A stretch of 64,000 bases of DNA from Ooceraea biroi (lineage: Eukaryota > Arthropoda > Insecta > Hymenoptera > Formicidae). The translations under genes were made by a program, and so were the position numbers. Positions 38,286 through 47,514 of this stretch are shown piece after piece (position 1 is the stretch's first letter; every line of letters begins with the position of its first letter). Where the stretch lies: positions 14,111,971 to 14,175,970 of the forward strand of contig NC_039513.1 in the NCBI RefSeq assembly GCF_003672135.1. Reading direction: 5' to 3'. The notes below the pieces were generated by a model. It saw only the letters and a list, made by a program, of their open reading frames with translations, ran no database searches and was not told the origin of the DNA.

Positions 38286-39605
38286 TTTCCATTTAATTAG
38301 TTATTTCATTCTTCTATTTTATTACTTAAAGGATTGTTTCAGGATCATCAGTGGATTAGGTCTACTGGGGATATCACTAAAAAAAAACGCGTCAATAATA
38401 GTACCTTACGGGTGATGTGGAAAGCTATTGCAAATATATAAATATGTAGATACACGCGTGTCATACGGTCCTGAGCCTCGAGCAGCTTGTAGACTGCGCG
38501 CGGGAGCTCGAGGTAAGGGGAATAGCGGGAGGCGGCGCTAGCTGAAAATCGGCTGCCGCGTGCAAATCTTGCCGAGCTCTGCTCTAAAAGAACAATACAA
38601 AGTAGTATCATCTAATACAGTCTTATTTTCATTTCATACATATTCTATACATGCATGACATGAATGTATTTCTGTTATTCTTTTTATTAAATACCCGCAT
38701 ACATACATATTTAAATGCATTTTCCTCTGACAGATCCATAGCATAATAATCATGATTTGGGATATTTAAAATTTTGAGTGCTGGAGATGCAATTATTTCT
38801 GTACATTCATTTAAATATGGCGTTCTAATAACATTTAACATTTCATCTCTATCTTCTGTACAATTCTGTGCTTCAGAATATTGTAAAAATTTTACACTGA
38901 AAAGTTTTTTAAAAGCACGCTGAAACTGTATAGGTGTCGGATTCATACAATTGCCACCTTGTTGCCTTACAGTGCAAAAGAAATTTTCTATGCAATCCTG
39001 ATTAATTCTGCGTGTTTGTAAGAAAGGAAAATCATAAGATTTTAATTTATCCCATAATTGCATTATGCTGCTAATTGTGATCTGCCAAGAGTCTAAACAT
39101 TTCACTTTTACATGCAAAGCGTTGGTTTTTATATATAACATTAATATGTTTTAAGAAACATAACATTTCTTGTAAAAATTTAATTTGTTTGTTAGTGCCG
39201 GTATAAGCTTTTCCATATTCCTTTGGATTATTAACATGAGAAGAATTAAAAATGTCAAATAAGTTGTTAAAATGGTTTATTAAATCTATAGTGCCAACTG
39301 CTTCACTTGGAAGAAGGCCACAAGACCTTTGCGTGCACATGCCAGCAGCTACTCGATTACTAAATACTTGGACGGCATATTTCACCTTCATTCTTTGAAA
39401 ATTATTCGGTTGAATATGACATGTAGATAATTTTGGGGCCATTTTCATCCATTGCTTACTGTCTCTATTATAAAATTCAACAATGTGAGCCCATGAAGCT
39501 TTTTTATTATTAAATTCAAAATTATATTTTAATAAACTGTTACGCGTTGCTTTCATTAAATGAGGAGTATCAAAAATATAAAATACTTCCTCTTTATCTA
39601 CTAAG

Positions 39606-40372
39606 AAGGATGAATTTTGTGTCGAAATACCTAGTTCTCGAGATAGCTAGAATGTTCCGGATTCCAATTACAATTTATTATTTCAAAGTTCGAGAAGCGA
39701 AGTATCTCAGAACCGCGATCGACTCATCGTGTTTTAAGAGGTACGTTGTTTTCGCGACCGCGAATATAGATCTAATTATAGATCTAAGACAATAGACCTC
39801 GCTTTAATTCAAGGCCGAATCGCGATAATCAGCTTATTTGTCATGGTCCTTTCGTCGATCGCCGAGATTCTAAATTCTAAGCTTCTGTCCGTATACACTA
39901 CTATCTGTCAGTACGCGTTCAAGTTCGGATCTCAGGACAGCGATTGAGACGGGTCCCGTTCAAATCTAACGTCTCGGCTTTTCGCCGTTACCGCTCTCGA
40001 ACGGCACCGTAGTCCATCGCTTCACCGACTTGTTCTCGCTTCAACCGATTCGATTTCTCAATCTTGTTTTTTTTGACGAACTGTGAGCAACGCAGTCTAC
40101 GACTCGAAACTACGGAAAATCGCGCGGTAAGATTACCGAACCGCCATGGAAGAAGACTTTCGACCTGCGTCGATCCGCTGACCTCCGGAAGATTTGTCGT
40201 ACGGTTACTGTTTAACTCGCTGCAGTGAAGTTGTTAGTAATAAAGCCAGTGTTCAACGACTCCACCGCTGTACTTTCACTGACGTCATCCTATCCTTCCG
40301 TCGGAATCACCAAGGGTTCCGATTGCCCGATCTCGCGCTCAGCGCTGAACGGTCCCGGATCTCATACAATAA
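39606..40372. other. 0.77 kb insertion splitting the P-type transposase, possible solo LTR
   Basis: The transposase frame stops after VTDMGSNFIKL (near 40372) and resumes at SSFLVDKEEV (near 39606). The DNA between is less AT-rich and unrelated to the rest. It could begin TGTGTCGAAATACC and end GGATCTCATACA, and contains GTAATAAAGCC, which would fit a solo LTR, but no target duplication is visible. The identity is therefore uncertain. Confidence 0.45.
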
Positions 40373-41190
40373 AGTTTGATAAAATTAGACCCCATATCTG
40401 TTACTAAAGCATGCACTATAGCACCACAATTTCGTAATTTTATTATAATATTAAATATTATATCTTTTAGAACGTTGCTCCGACATGATGTTTTTACAAA
40501 ACAATAGCAAACAGGAAGCTTCCAGTTTCCCGCAATACTTCGTGCCATTACAACTACTGCACTTTTTGCAAGTTTAGATAATTTTTCATTACCCGTATCC
40601 TCAAAACCTATTATTTCATCCCGCGATATATTATAAAATAAATGGGTTTTTAGACTCATTTCATCCACGCACAATATACAATGCTTTTCTATTGACACTA
40701 ATGATTTTAACTTTAAAGTTAGAGTCAAAAATTTGTTCATTAATTCCAGGCATAATATTCCAGGATTGCGTAAATAATTGAAGCGAACGCACTGAGGGCA
40801 AAGCAAATTCTTTTATTAAATTTTTATAAGTACGCGGGCTAGAAAAGTATAGAGATAATGCAAATCTTTTAAAATCATTATCATATCGTCTTCCATGTTT
40901 GCTTTTCGTAAGAGCTTCGATCTGTGCAGTTAATAAGCTTTCGAAATTGCCAGAAAATAACTTACGGGCTAATTTGCGAATTTTGCTTATGTCGCTTTCT
41001 TCTTCTGCTGATGTGATTTTCTTCTGCTGCTTCAGTTTGTTTCTGAGCCGTCGAACCGTTTGTTGCAAATTCTTGTTTCGCTTCCTTAACTCTATGATTT
41101 TTAATTGCAGCTTCTTCTTTCGCGGACTATCATCCTTTAATTTCTGCTGCTGAATGCTCACTGCTGGACGTACTCTACAACATACCCAAA

Positions 41191-41325
41191 TATATTACAT
41201 ATTAGAAACAATAAAAAAGAAAATTTGCTAGAAAAATCAGTTTTACAAATAAAACAAAATATTTTATTTGTAAAACTGATTTTTCTAGCAAATTTTCTTT
41301 TTTATTGTTTCTAATATGTAATATA
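41191..41325. repeat. Near-perfect hairpin with about 62 nt arms
   Basis: The left arm starts TATATTACATATTAGAAAC and the right arm is its reverse complement ending CTAATATGTAATATA, with only a few bases of loop (around 41258). It lies in the P-type element between the coiled-coil segment and the acidic repeats, probably in an intron. Confidence 0.85.
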
Positions 41326-41394
41326 TTAAAAGTTTACTTACTGAGATGTTTCTCTTTGTTTAACTGCTACATTTTTCTTCCTTCTTGTATTTCT

Positions 41395-41810
41395 GTTTCT
41401 CCTCGTACTTCTACTGCTTGTGTTTCTTCTTCTTGTATTTCTGTTTCTTCTCGTACTTCTGCTTGTGTTTCTTCTTCTTGTATTTCTGTTTCTCCTCGTA
41501 CTTCTGCTTGTGTTTCTTCTCGTATTTCTGTTTCTCCTCGTACTTCTACTGCTTGTGTTTCTTCTTCTTGTATTTCTGTTTCTTCTCGTACTTCTGCTTG
41601 TGTTTCTTCTTCTTGTATTTCTGTTTCTCCTCGTACTTCTGCTTGTGTTTCTTCTTGTATTTCTGTTTCTCCTCGTACTTCTACTGCTTGTGTTTCTTCT
41701 TCTCCTTATATTTCTGCTTCTGCTTGTGTTTCCGCTTCTCTTTGCATTTCTGCTTCTGCTTGTATTTCGACTTCCAGGATTTCTACCTCTGCTTCTGTAT
41801 TTCTAAAAAC
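41395..41810 (-). repeat. Acidic 15-residue tandem repeats in the P-type transposase
   Basis: Read on the minus strand this is EEETQAEVRGETEIQ and close variants, about eight units of 36-48 nt. The long plus-strand frames over it are shadows. A TAA at the start of the block (EAEI then stop) shows decay. Confidence 0.7.
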
Positions 41811-42837
41811 ATTGATACGTAGTAAATTTTGTAAGTTTCAAAATTATTCTTATAATAAAAAATAGCTTATTAATTTTTGTACTGGCTTTTGCTTCATTGA
41901 AACATTACTACAATTATTTGATGTTTTAATATATTATCTATTATTAAAACTAAGCTGCTAATAAAAAATAAAGACAATTATAAATAAAAACTTACTCAAA
42001 ACCAAAAAATAAAGTCGGAACTGCATCTGGATGTAAGCGAAGTGTGGTCTTTCTTCTAAACCACTTTTCTTCAAAGTGCAGGTGACATAAGGTACAATTA
42101 TTATAAGCATAATGTGGACCTTTTTGTTCCAAATCGAGCCTATTGGCTGCTCTTATCCATTGCAACCATCTGTATATGTAATAACAATTAATAATATTAA
42201 AAATGTATATATTAATACTTTATACATTAATTTTAAAAACTTTACATATAATATTTATACAAGAATAAAAGTAGGTAATTATTAAAAAATACATTTTTTA
42301 TAAATTATAAGAAAAGTACATTATACCTATCATGTTCCTTAGAAAATCTAAAAAAGTGTCGTTTTTCCACACTAATGTTCATACATTTTGGCACAGCACA
42401 CCATTGCTTTCCTTTTCTATTCATTTTTGTGGTATTTAACAACACCAGCAATATATCTGAAACAGAAAGCTAAGATCAAAGTGCTTCCTACGAGAAAATA
42501 GAAAAGCTATATAAATATTTATATAGGTTAACTATTTCCTCTAAGGATATAATACGCTTCAATCAGCTTTCCACTATCTTTTTCACTTGTACTTCACTTT
42601 CACTATACAACACTACTTTGTAAGTTAACTCTGTACTCAAATTCGTCAATAAAAACATATATGTTTTCACGACCATTCAAATACTGAAAGAGTGAGCGAG
42701 CGAGAGACAGTGTAGACAGAGAGACAGTTACTCGCTGACTTCACGCATGCGCACTCCATTTTGAGCATCATACACATCAAAGGTGCCGACACAGAGTTGC
42801 GCTACTGTATATACTGTCCTATCGCATCAATATATAA

Positions 42838-43076
42838 CCCCGGGGGTCAGTCAAAAGTCGATTACCGTTGATTTAATCTAGAGGTCAGACTCCTCTCAGG
42901 CGTTCTCTCAGTGATATGTCAGCCGGCAATCACCCTTTGCAACAGAAATTCGAAAACCGAGGCTCGTCGACGTGCAGGTGCATGTCGCAACGCATCATCG
43001 TGACTGATGGAATAGAGTTCGTTGCTATGCTCTTGCTAGAAAATTTTCGCCGTGAAAAATCCGACCACGAGAAACT
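42838..43076. repeat. Right copy of the outer inverted repeat
   Basis: Reverse complement of 32829-33065 with a few substitutions and short indels (for example an extra CT in CAGACTCCTCTCAGG). The adjacent CCCAG of the next element begins 2 nt beyond its end. Confidence 0.85.
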
Positions 43077-43089
43077 CCCCCAGTAAGCA

Positions 43090-43400
43090 AAATGTGTGCA
43101 ATTTGCCAGCAGATTGGCAACAGATTACTGCAGAAGTTGATAGCAAATTGGCGTTCGTTATGTCCGCATTAGGATAGTGATCTGCCAGCAGAGCCTGCTA
43201 ACAGACTCTGACAGCAGATTGGCGGCAGAAACCGAGCAGGATCTGTTAACATGGCCTGACGTCAGATTGGCGACAGAAATCGAGCAGGATCTGCGCGCGC
43301 ACAATCTGACGGCAGATCGACAGCAGAAACCGAGCAGGATCTGTTAACATGATCTGACGTCAGATTGGCAGCAGAAACCGAACAGGATCTGCAGTTTTTG
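43090..43400. repeat. Subterminal repeats with TGACGTCA palindromes
   Basis: About three units near 60 bp of the type CAGATTGGCAGCAGAAACCG, GAGCAGGATCTGTTAACATG, CTGACGTCAG. The exact palindrome TGACGTCA occurs twice, and CAGATTGGC and GATCTG many times. Confidence 0.75.
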
Positions 43401-44375
43401 GCCATTCATAGAAAATGATGCATTTAAAGGGTCCCGATGTTTTTGTATATTTTTTTTAACTAAAAATAACTGGAAAACACAAATTACATACAAACTGTTA
43501 GGTTTATTACTGTCTCCACATTATTGTACATATTTTTATATATTATTACTAATTGAAATAAATGAATAAGATAATTACACATATAATATAATATAATAAC
43601 ATAATTAATTACACATAAAGTATATAAAATCTAATAAATGGAATATAATATTAATCAAATACAATATTAGCAATAATATGTTATCTAATAATAATAATAA
43701 TAATAATAATAATAGTAATAAAAAATATAATACAATTGTGAAGAGCCGAATTGTGCCGGGTTTTCGATGATACGAATGAACTGGAACTTGGTGAATCTAA
43801 ACAGACAAGAAGTACAAATTATAGTCACTGATAACTTCGATACACAATTTGCGCGACGTGATATTTTTTATCGCGCATCTCAATTCTTTCAAATAAATGA
43901 GTAGTAGTTTCTGAAGGGAAACTGTATTCATTTATTTGTATGTACGACACACGACATAAAATATACGCGCGCGCGCGCGCGCACACACGCACGATTATGA
44001 TATTAAATTAAGAGATCTCGAGCACTGAAAAGTACCGATTTTGTGTGAAACTATGGCGCTGAAAAGTGCCGATGATCGAGAGATTATCCAACATTGGATG
44101 AATAAAAAAGGCACTGAAAAGTGCCGTTTGTAACCCACTCAACGACACATATGTATCGTTGAATCCACTGGTCACGTAGTAGTCTTCCTCCTCCTTCTCT
44201 TCTTCCTTCCGATCCTCTGCGTGTTTAGAACTATAAATAAATATAAAACATACAAAACATAAAAGTATAAAACATACAAAACATAAAAATGTATCACATT
44301 ACGACGAAATTAAAAATTCAAAAGAAAAGAAATTGAAAATTCCAAATAATGGACAACAAGAAATAAAATGAAATG
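43401..44375. other. Non-coding part of the CCCAG element with microsatellites and three small hairpins
   Basis: Contains a (TAA)n run at about 43686-43718, a (CG)n run at about 43968-43982, and three copies of a 16 nt hairpin (see the next entry). A Glu-rich minus-strand stretch around 44165-44225 could be an alternative last exon of the gene at 44376, but this is weak. Confidence 0.5.
44022..44125. repeat. Three spaced hairpins of the type GGCACTGAAAAGTGCC
   Basis: Copies at 44022-44037, 44055-44070 and 44110-44125. The stem is GGCACT/AGTGCC with a GAAA loop. One copy has a stem mismatch and one has GGCGCT; a G to C change pairing as G-U in RNA would keep the latter foldable. Confidence 0.7.
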
Positions 44376-46055
44376 TTATGTCTGCTCGTCGTTGTTAATA
44401 GATTCCATATCTCCGCTTTCGTTTAATCGCTCGTCGTCCCATAAAGTACGCTGAATCCTTGCGCCGTCACCGTGAGGAACGGTCTTCTTGCGCGATCTGC
44501 TCCTATGTCTCTCCTTGGACATTCTCAAAGCCTCGCGCATTTGCGCTTGGAATTCGGAGCGCGTCGGTTTCTCGAAATTTTTGTTTTGACATACACCATC
44601 TAAAAAATAAAGGCAGGTTGCATTATCGTTAAGAGGACACGCAGTAATATTAATATTTATGCGTAAACAAATATAATCGATCTTTTACCGTAAATCGCCC
44701 TAATCAGACGAGTATTATATAGTGGTCGATGTTCTTGACGGCCCCACCATGTAAACGACGGTGCGATGGCATCCTTCAAACTTTCCTTCAGGCAGATATT
44801 TACAGCTTCTCTTAAATTAAAGCCGCCAATGTGTCGGAAATAATTTATCTACGTAAACAAGATTAATGTAATTGTATATAAGAATACGTGAAAAAAATTA
44901 TAAATACGAAACAATACAATTTCTCTGTTCACTTACGGCATTGGAATATTATCCTCGTTGCTTCCTTCAAACGCATCCATGTCTAGAAGTGATTGGTATA
45001 GGGAAGATGACCGGCTTATGTGGTGCGCGATGGTGATCCTGGACGCATCTCAAAATTTTTTCCATGGTGGAATTTACTCGTCTGCAAATAAAATATAAGG
45101 ACGAATCAGTACAATGGAGAGTTTTCATTAAAAGTCGCGTTAATATCTATTAACGCGATGTAAGCGTTCGTACAGTCTCCTGTAAACATTAAATAGCATT
45201 TACAGATTCTATAAAGATGTGCATTTTACAAATGGTTTTCAAACATATTTTTCCCCTATTCTGTATTTTTTATCTATTTTATATTTAGTATTTTTAATTG
45301 ATAATGAAAAATAACTCTCCTAATACACTCTCTCTCTAAAAAATAGTAACAGATAAATAAATGTATATAAATTTACTGATTGTCCGGCTTTTCTAATTGC
45401 GTCAAATGATGTGCCGATGATGAATGTGGTATTGATGGATAATCATATGCCGTCGCTCCTCCAATATCGTTGTCCCAATTTCGAAAAGATACATCCCTGG
45501 AATTTCCACGTTGGTTCTGCAATTCCACAAAATTATTATCGGCGTAGCTTAGCCTTTCGACGTGAGGTGCATCATAATTTTGTGTGAGTGGTGGTAATGC
45601 GTGAGTGTTATGAGATTGTGAGTTTTGTGTGAGTGATTGTGTTGCTTGTAATGCGTGAGTGTTATGAGATAATGAGCTTGATTGAAGGTTTATGTATGAT
45701 TCAGTGCGCATATGTATTTGATTGTTCGTGTCCGATTGAGTGTGTAATTGAAAATTCGTGTTTGATTGCACGGCTACGGGTGACTGAATGTTTGATTGAG
45801 AGATGTGTGATTGAATGTTTTGGTCTGGTGGAATGTATGTGTGCGATGATGAATATGTTGAATAATTATTGTTATTATTGTTATTATTATTATTAAAATA
45901 ATTAGGATTGTTTTGAAGACTCATCCTTATGTCCTGGACGTCATCCTGGACATCTTCAGCGCTGATTGCTGGGGCGTTGACCTTTTTCCGCTTCCGAGGA
46001 GCCTCATCCGACGTCGTGATGGTTTCGAGGCAACTCGCTTCGGTCGTTCGGACAT
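44376..46055 (-). pseudogene. DUF4806-type protein gene, apparently frameshifted
   Basis: Function is unknown for the family; members are abundant in ants and look mobile-element-associated. Minus-strand exons: about 46055-45377 (basic PRKRKK nuclear-localisation-like stretch, then Asn-, Gln- and Ser-rich sequence with a poly-Asn run), 45081-44937 (RVNSTMEKILRCVQDHHRAP), 44848-44689 (NYFRHIGGFNLREAVNICLK, WWGRQEHRPLYNTRLIRAIYG) and 44599-44376 (SRSRKKTVPHGDG and the stop). Splice phases agree between all exons. However, the 45081-44937 exon has a stop after SRHGCV, and the family-like continuation MDAFEGSNEDN is in another frame, so two small indels are implied: either decay or assembly errors. 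The start is unsure; ATG at 46055 (MSERPKR) is in a different frame from the Asn-rich part. Confidence 0.6.
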
Positions 46056-46946
46056 CTTCGCTTGTGAATAAAGAAAGAGTAGCGCAAAGAGTAAAAATAT
46101 TAATATACTATAGTACGATATTATGGTACATGTGTGTTATATATATAGAAAATTTATGTAGCTGCAGCTAAAAGCAAAGTGAGTTTTTTAAATAATTTTC
46201 TTAACAAAAAAGCTTTTAAACCAATAATTACATTTTTTTCATAAAAGGGAGAAAAGTATAAAAGGAAAAGATTGAAATTATAATCATAATATAGAATAAT
46301 TATAATATAGAAGAAAATTAAATTATAAGATTATTATTTAATACAATGAGCATTTGATATATTATATCAAACATTATATTTTTTTATGTACAAACTTATA
46401 TACTCTTATACCGTTATAGCCACATTTTTTATTTCTTTGAAAATTATTCTTCTCCTTACAAATTATATTTAAATCTGTTTCTTAATATTAATGCGATTAG
46501 ATTAAGAAAACAGTAAAGATGGAATATTAAAATCATAGCCATACGTTGACGAGTATGGCGAGATATATTTTAATCACAAACCAACAGCAGCGAAAGTAAA
46601 TTAAGAAGATTGATGACAAATGTAACATATGTTACTTATAAAAAGAAAAAGCAAATGGAAATTGTACCACACCAAGGAAAGGATTAAGACAACAGAAGTT
46701 AGCGAGTATATAAAATGTTACCCAATAACAAATATTTGCAAATGTTTGAAAAAACCGAATGCAAAGTACAAGTGGAACGACAAGAGAAAGTGAAGTATAT
46801 AAAACACGATGCAACAAAGAAGAATACCATATTCTAGAACTTCTAAAAGTATAAAAATTCAAAGGATTCACAAAAAGTAGATCTCACAACTGCTCACTAT
46901 GTATAATAGCAGCGACTATGTATTGCAACGTTTCCAACTGATTCTC
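46056..46946. other. AT-rich spacer between the two genes of the CCCAG element
   Basis: No exon is recognised. The minus-strand open frame at 46632-46871 has no family resemblance. Confidence 0.45.
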
Positions 46947-47505
46947 TCAAACATTGTCAATCGATGTACAATTCCAAAAAGGCATTCTGTAACATTTCGC
47001 ATTAACTTTGTCCAAATCAATATAAAAGAGCTCGTTGCTTAATGTTGCACACTTATATACTCGAAAAACCGACGATTCCATACCGACATCGTAAAAATTA
47101 TGTATCTCTAAAAATTTCTTTACAGCTAAACGATAGGCATTATTTTCCACAACAACGTTAAAAACGATACAAATAGATCCGTCATGTAAAATACAGCAAT
47201 TGTCGCGTTCAGCTGTACTTAATGATATTCCGTTAAATTGAATCTTACGGTACTGAAGACTATTACTACCATCATTATTATGCGACATAGACGCGCGAAT
47301 AGAGGAAATCAACTTGACGATTATCACTTACATCATGGATTCGTTTCTCTGCCATTCTATTAAAAAACTGTTGAAGAGGTTGACCTGGTTTTCTACAATA
47401 TTTTCTAAACATTGACATATTATTTTCATAAGGAAAGGCTGAAAATGAATCCAAAGAACCAAAACGTTTGACGTCGTCAGTGAGATGAAACAAGTCCGTG
47501 ACCAT
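46947..47505 (-). pseudogene. C-terminal exons of a transposon-encoded protein (DUF4218-like region)
   Basis: Two minus-strand exons: 47505-47333 (FHLTDDVKRFGSLDSFSAFP, then YENNMSMFRKYCRKPGQPLQ), ending at a GTAAGTG donor, and about 47290-46947 (FYIDLDKVNAKCYRMPFWNC). The pattern HLxDDVxRFGxLDxxSAFPFEN is one I associate with transposase-like proteins of CACTA-type and related elements in animals; the exact superfamily is not certain. All upstream exons, including any catalytic domain, are absent because the satellite array begins about 10 bp beyond. Confidence 0.6.
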
Positions 47506-47514
47506 TATACGTAT

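Larger units (their letters stand above)
35224..38581. mobile_element. hAT element, head-to-head double copy, with 8 bp target duplication
   Basis: Flanked by CTCTAAAA at 35216-35223 and 38582-38589, an exact 8 bp duplication as expected for hAT. Both outer ends read CAGAGCTCGGCAAG inward, and about 330 bp at each end are inverted copies. The left copy is nearly full length, with its gene on the minus strand. The right copy (about 37532-38581) is inverted, has its gene on the plus strand and lacks about 1 kb of the middle. The target lies in the C-terminal coding part of the P-type transposase, so the hAT arrived later. Confidence 0.88.
34899..42424 (-). pseudogene. THAP-domain P-element-type transposase, interrupted and frameshifted
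   Basis: In the active family this protein binds element ends through a C2CH THAP zinc finger and cuts with an RNase H-like domain. Minus-strand order: THAP exons 42424-42327 and 42169-41996 (CAVPKC near the start, CTLCHLHF later; C2CH complete); an acidic tandem-repeat segment (about 41810-41395); a coiled coil and helix-turn-helix, 41161-40661 (RRYDNDFKRFALSLYF); the catalytic start, 40806-40380 (CVDEMSLKTHLFYN, then VTDMGSNF); 39600-39071 (DTPHLMKATRN, PNNFQRMKVKYAVQVFS); 39141-38670 (CIENFFCTVRQQGGNCMNPT); and the C-terminal part beyond the hAT insert, 35215-34899 (PPCPNFPVEFLIKLLLRMRI). Damage seen: at least three frameshifts (one a 4 nt GTAT repeat near 38700), an in-frame TAA in the acidic repeats, a TGA just before the hAT, and two insertions. 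Not functional. Confidence 0.82.
33068..42816. mobile_element. P-element-superfamily (THAP) transposon with nested insertions
   Basis: Perfect 22 bp terminal inverted repeats: the left begins CAGTATATACAGTAGCGCAA at 33068 and the right is its reverse complement ending at 42816. Further in, both sides carry GTGCGCATGCG and AAGTCAGCGAGT. The single recognisable gene is a THAP-domain transposase on the minus strand, now broken. Insertions inside are a TTA-flanked MITE (34314-34602), a double hAT element (35224-38581) and an unknown 0.77 kb piece (about 39606-40372). No identical 8 bp target duplication was found at the 22 bp ends. Confidence 0.8.
43079..47514. mobile_element. CCCAG-ended element carrying a DUF4806-type gene, truncated by the satellite array
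   Basis: The left terminus is CCCAGTAAGCAAAATGTGTG, followed by a subterminal repeat block. The minus strand then carries a DUF4806-type gene (44376-46055) and the last exons of a transposase-like gene (46947-47505). The expected other end is missing: the transposase reading frame runs into satellite DNA within a few codons. That the genes belong to one element is inferred from order and orientation. Confidence 0.55.

Noticed and set aside
41305..41865. Long plus-strand open frames of repeated Ser/Cys or Phe/Leu residues
   Set aside because: They are the antisense of the acidic EEETQAEVRGETEIQ-type repeats, which lie in order with the other minus-strand transposase parts.
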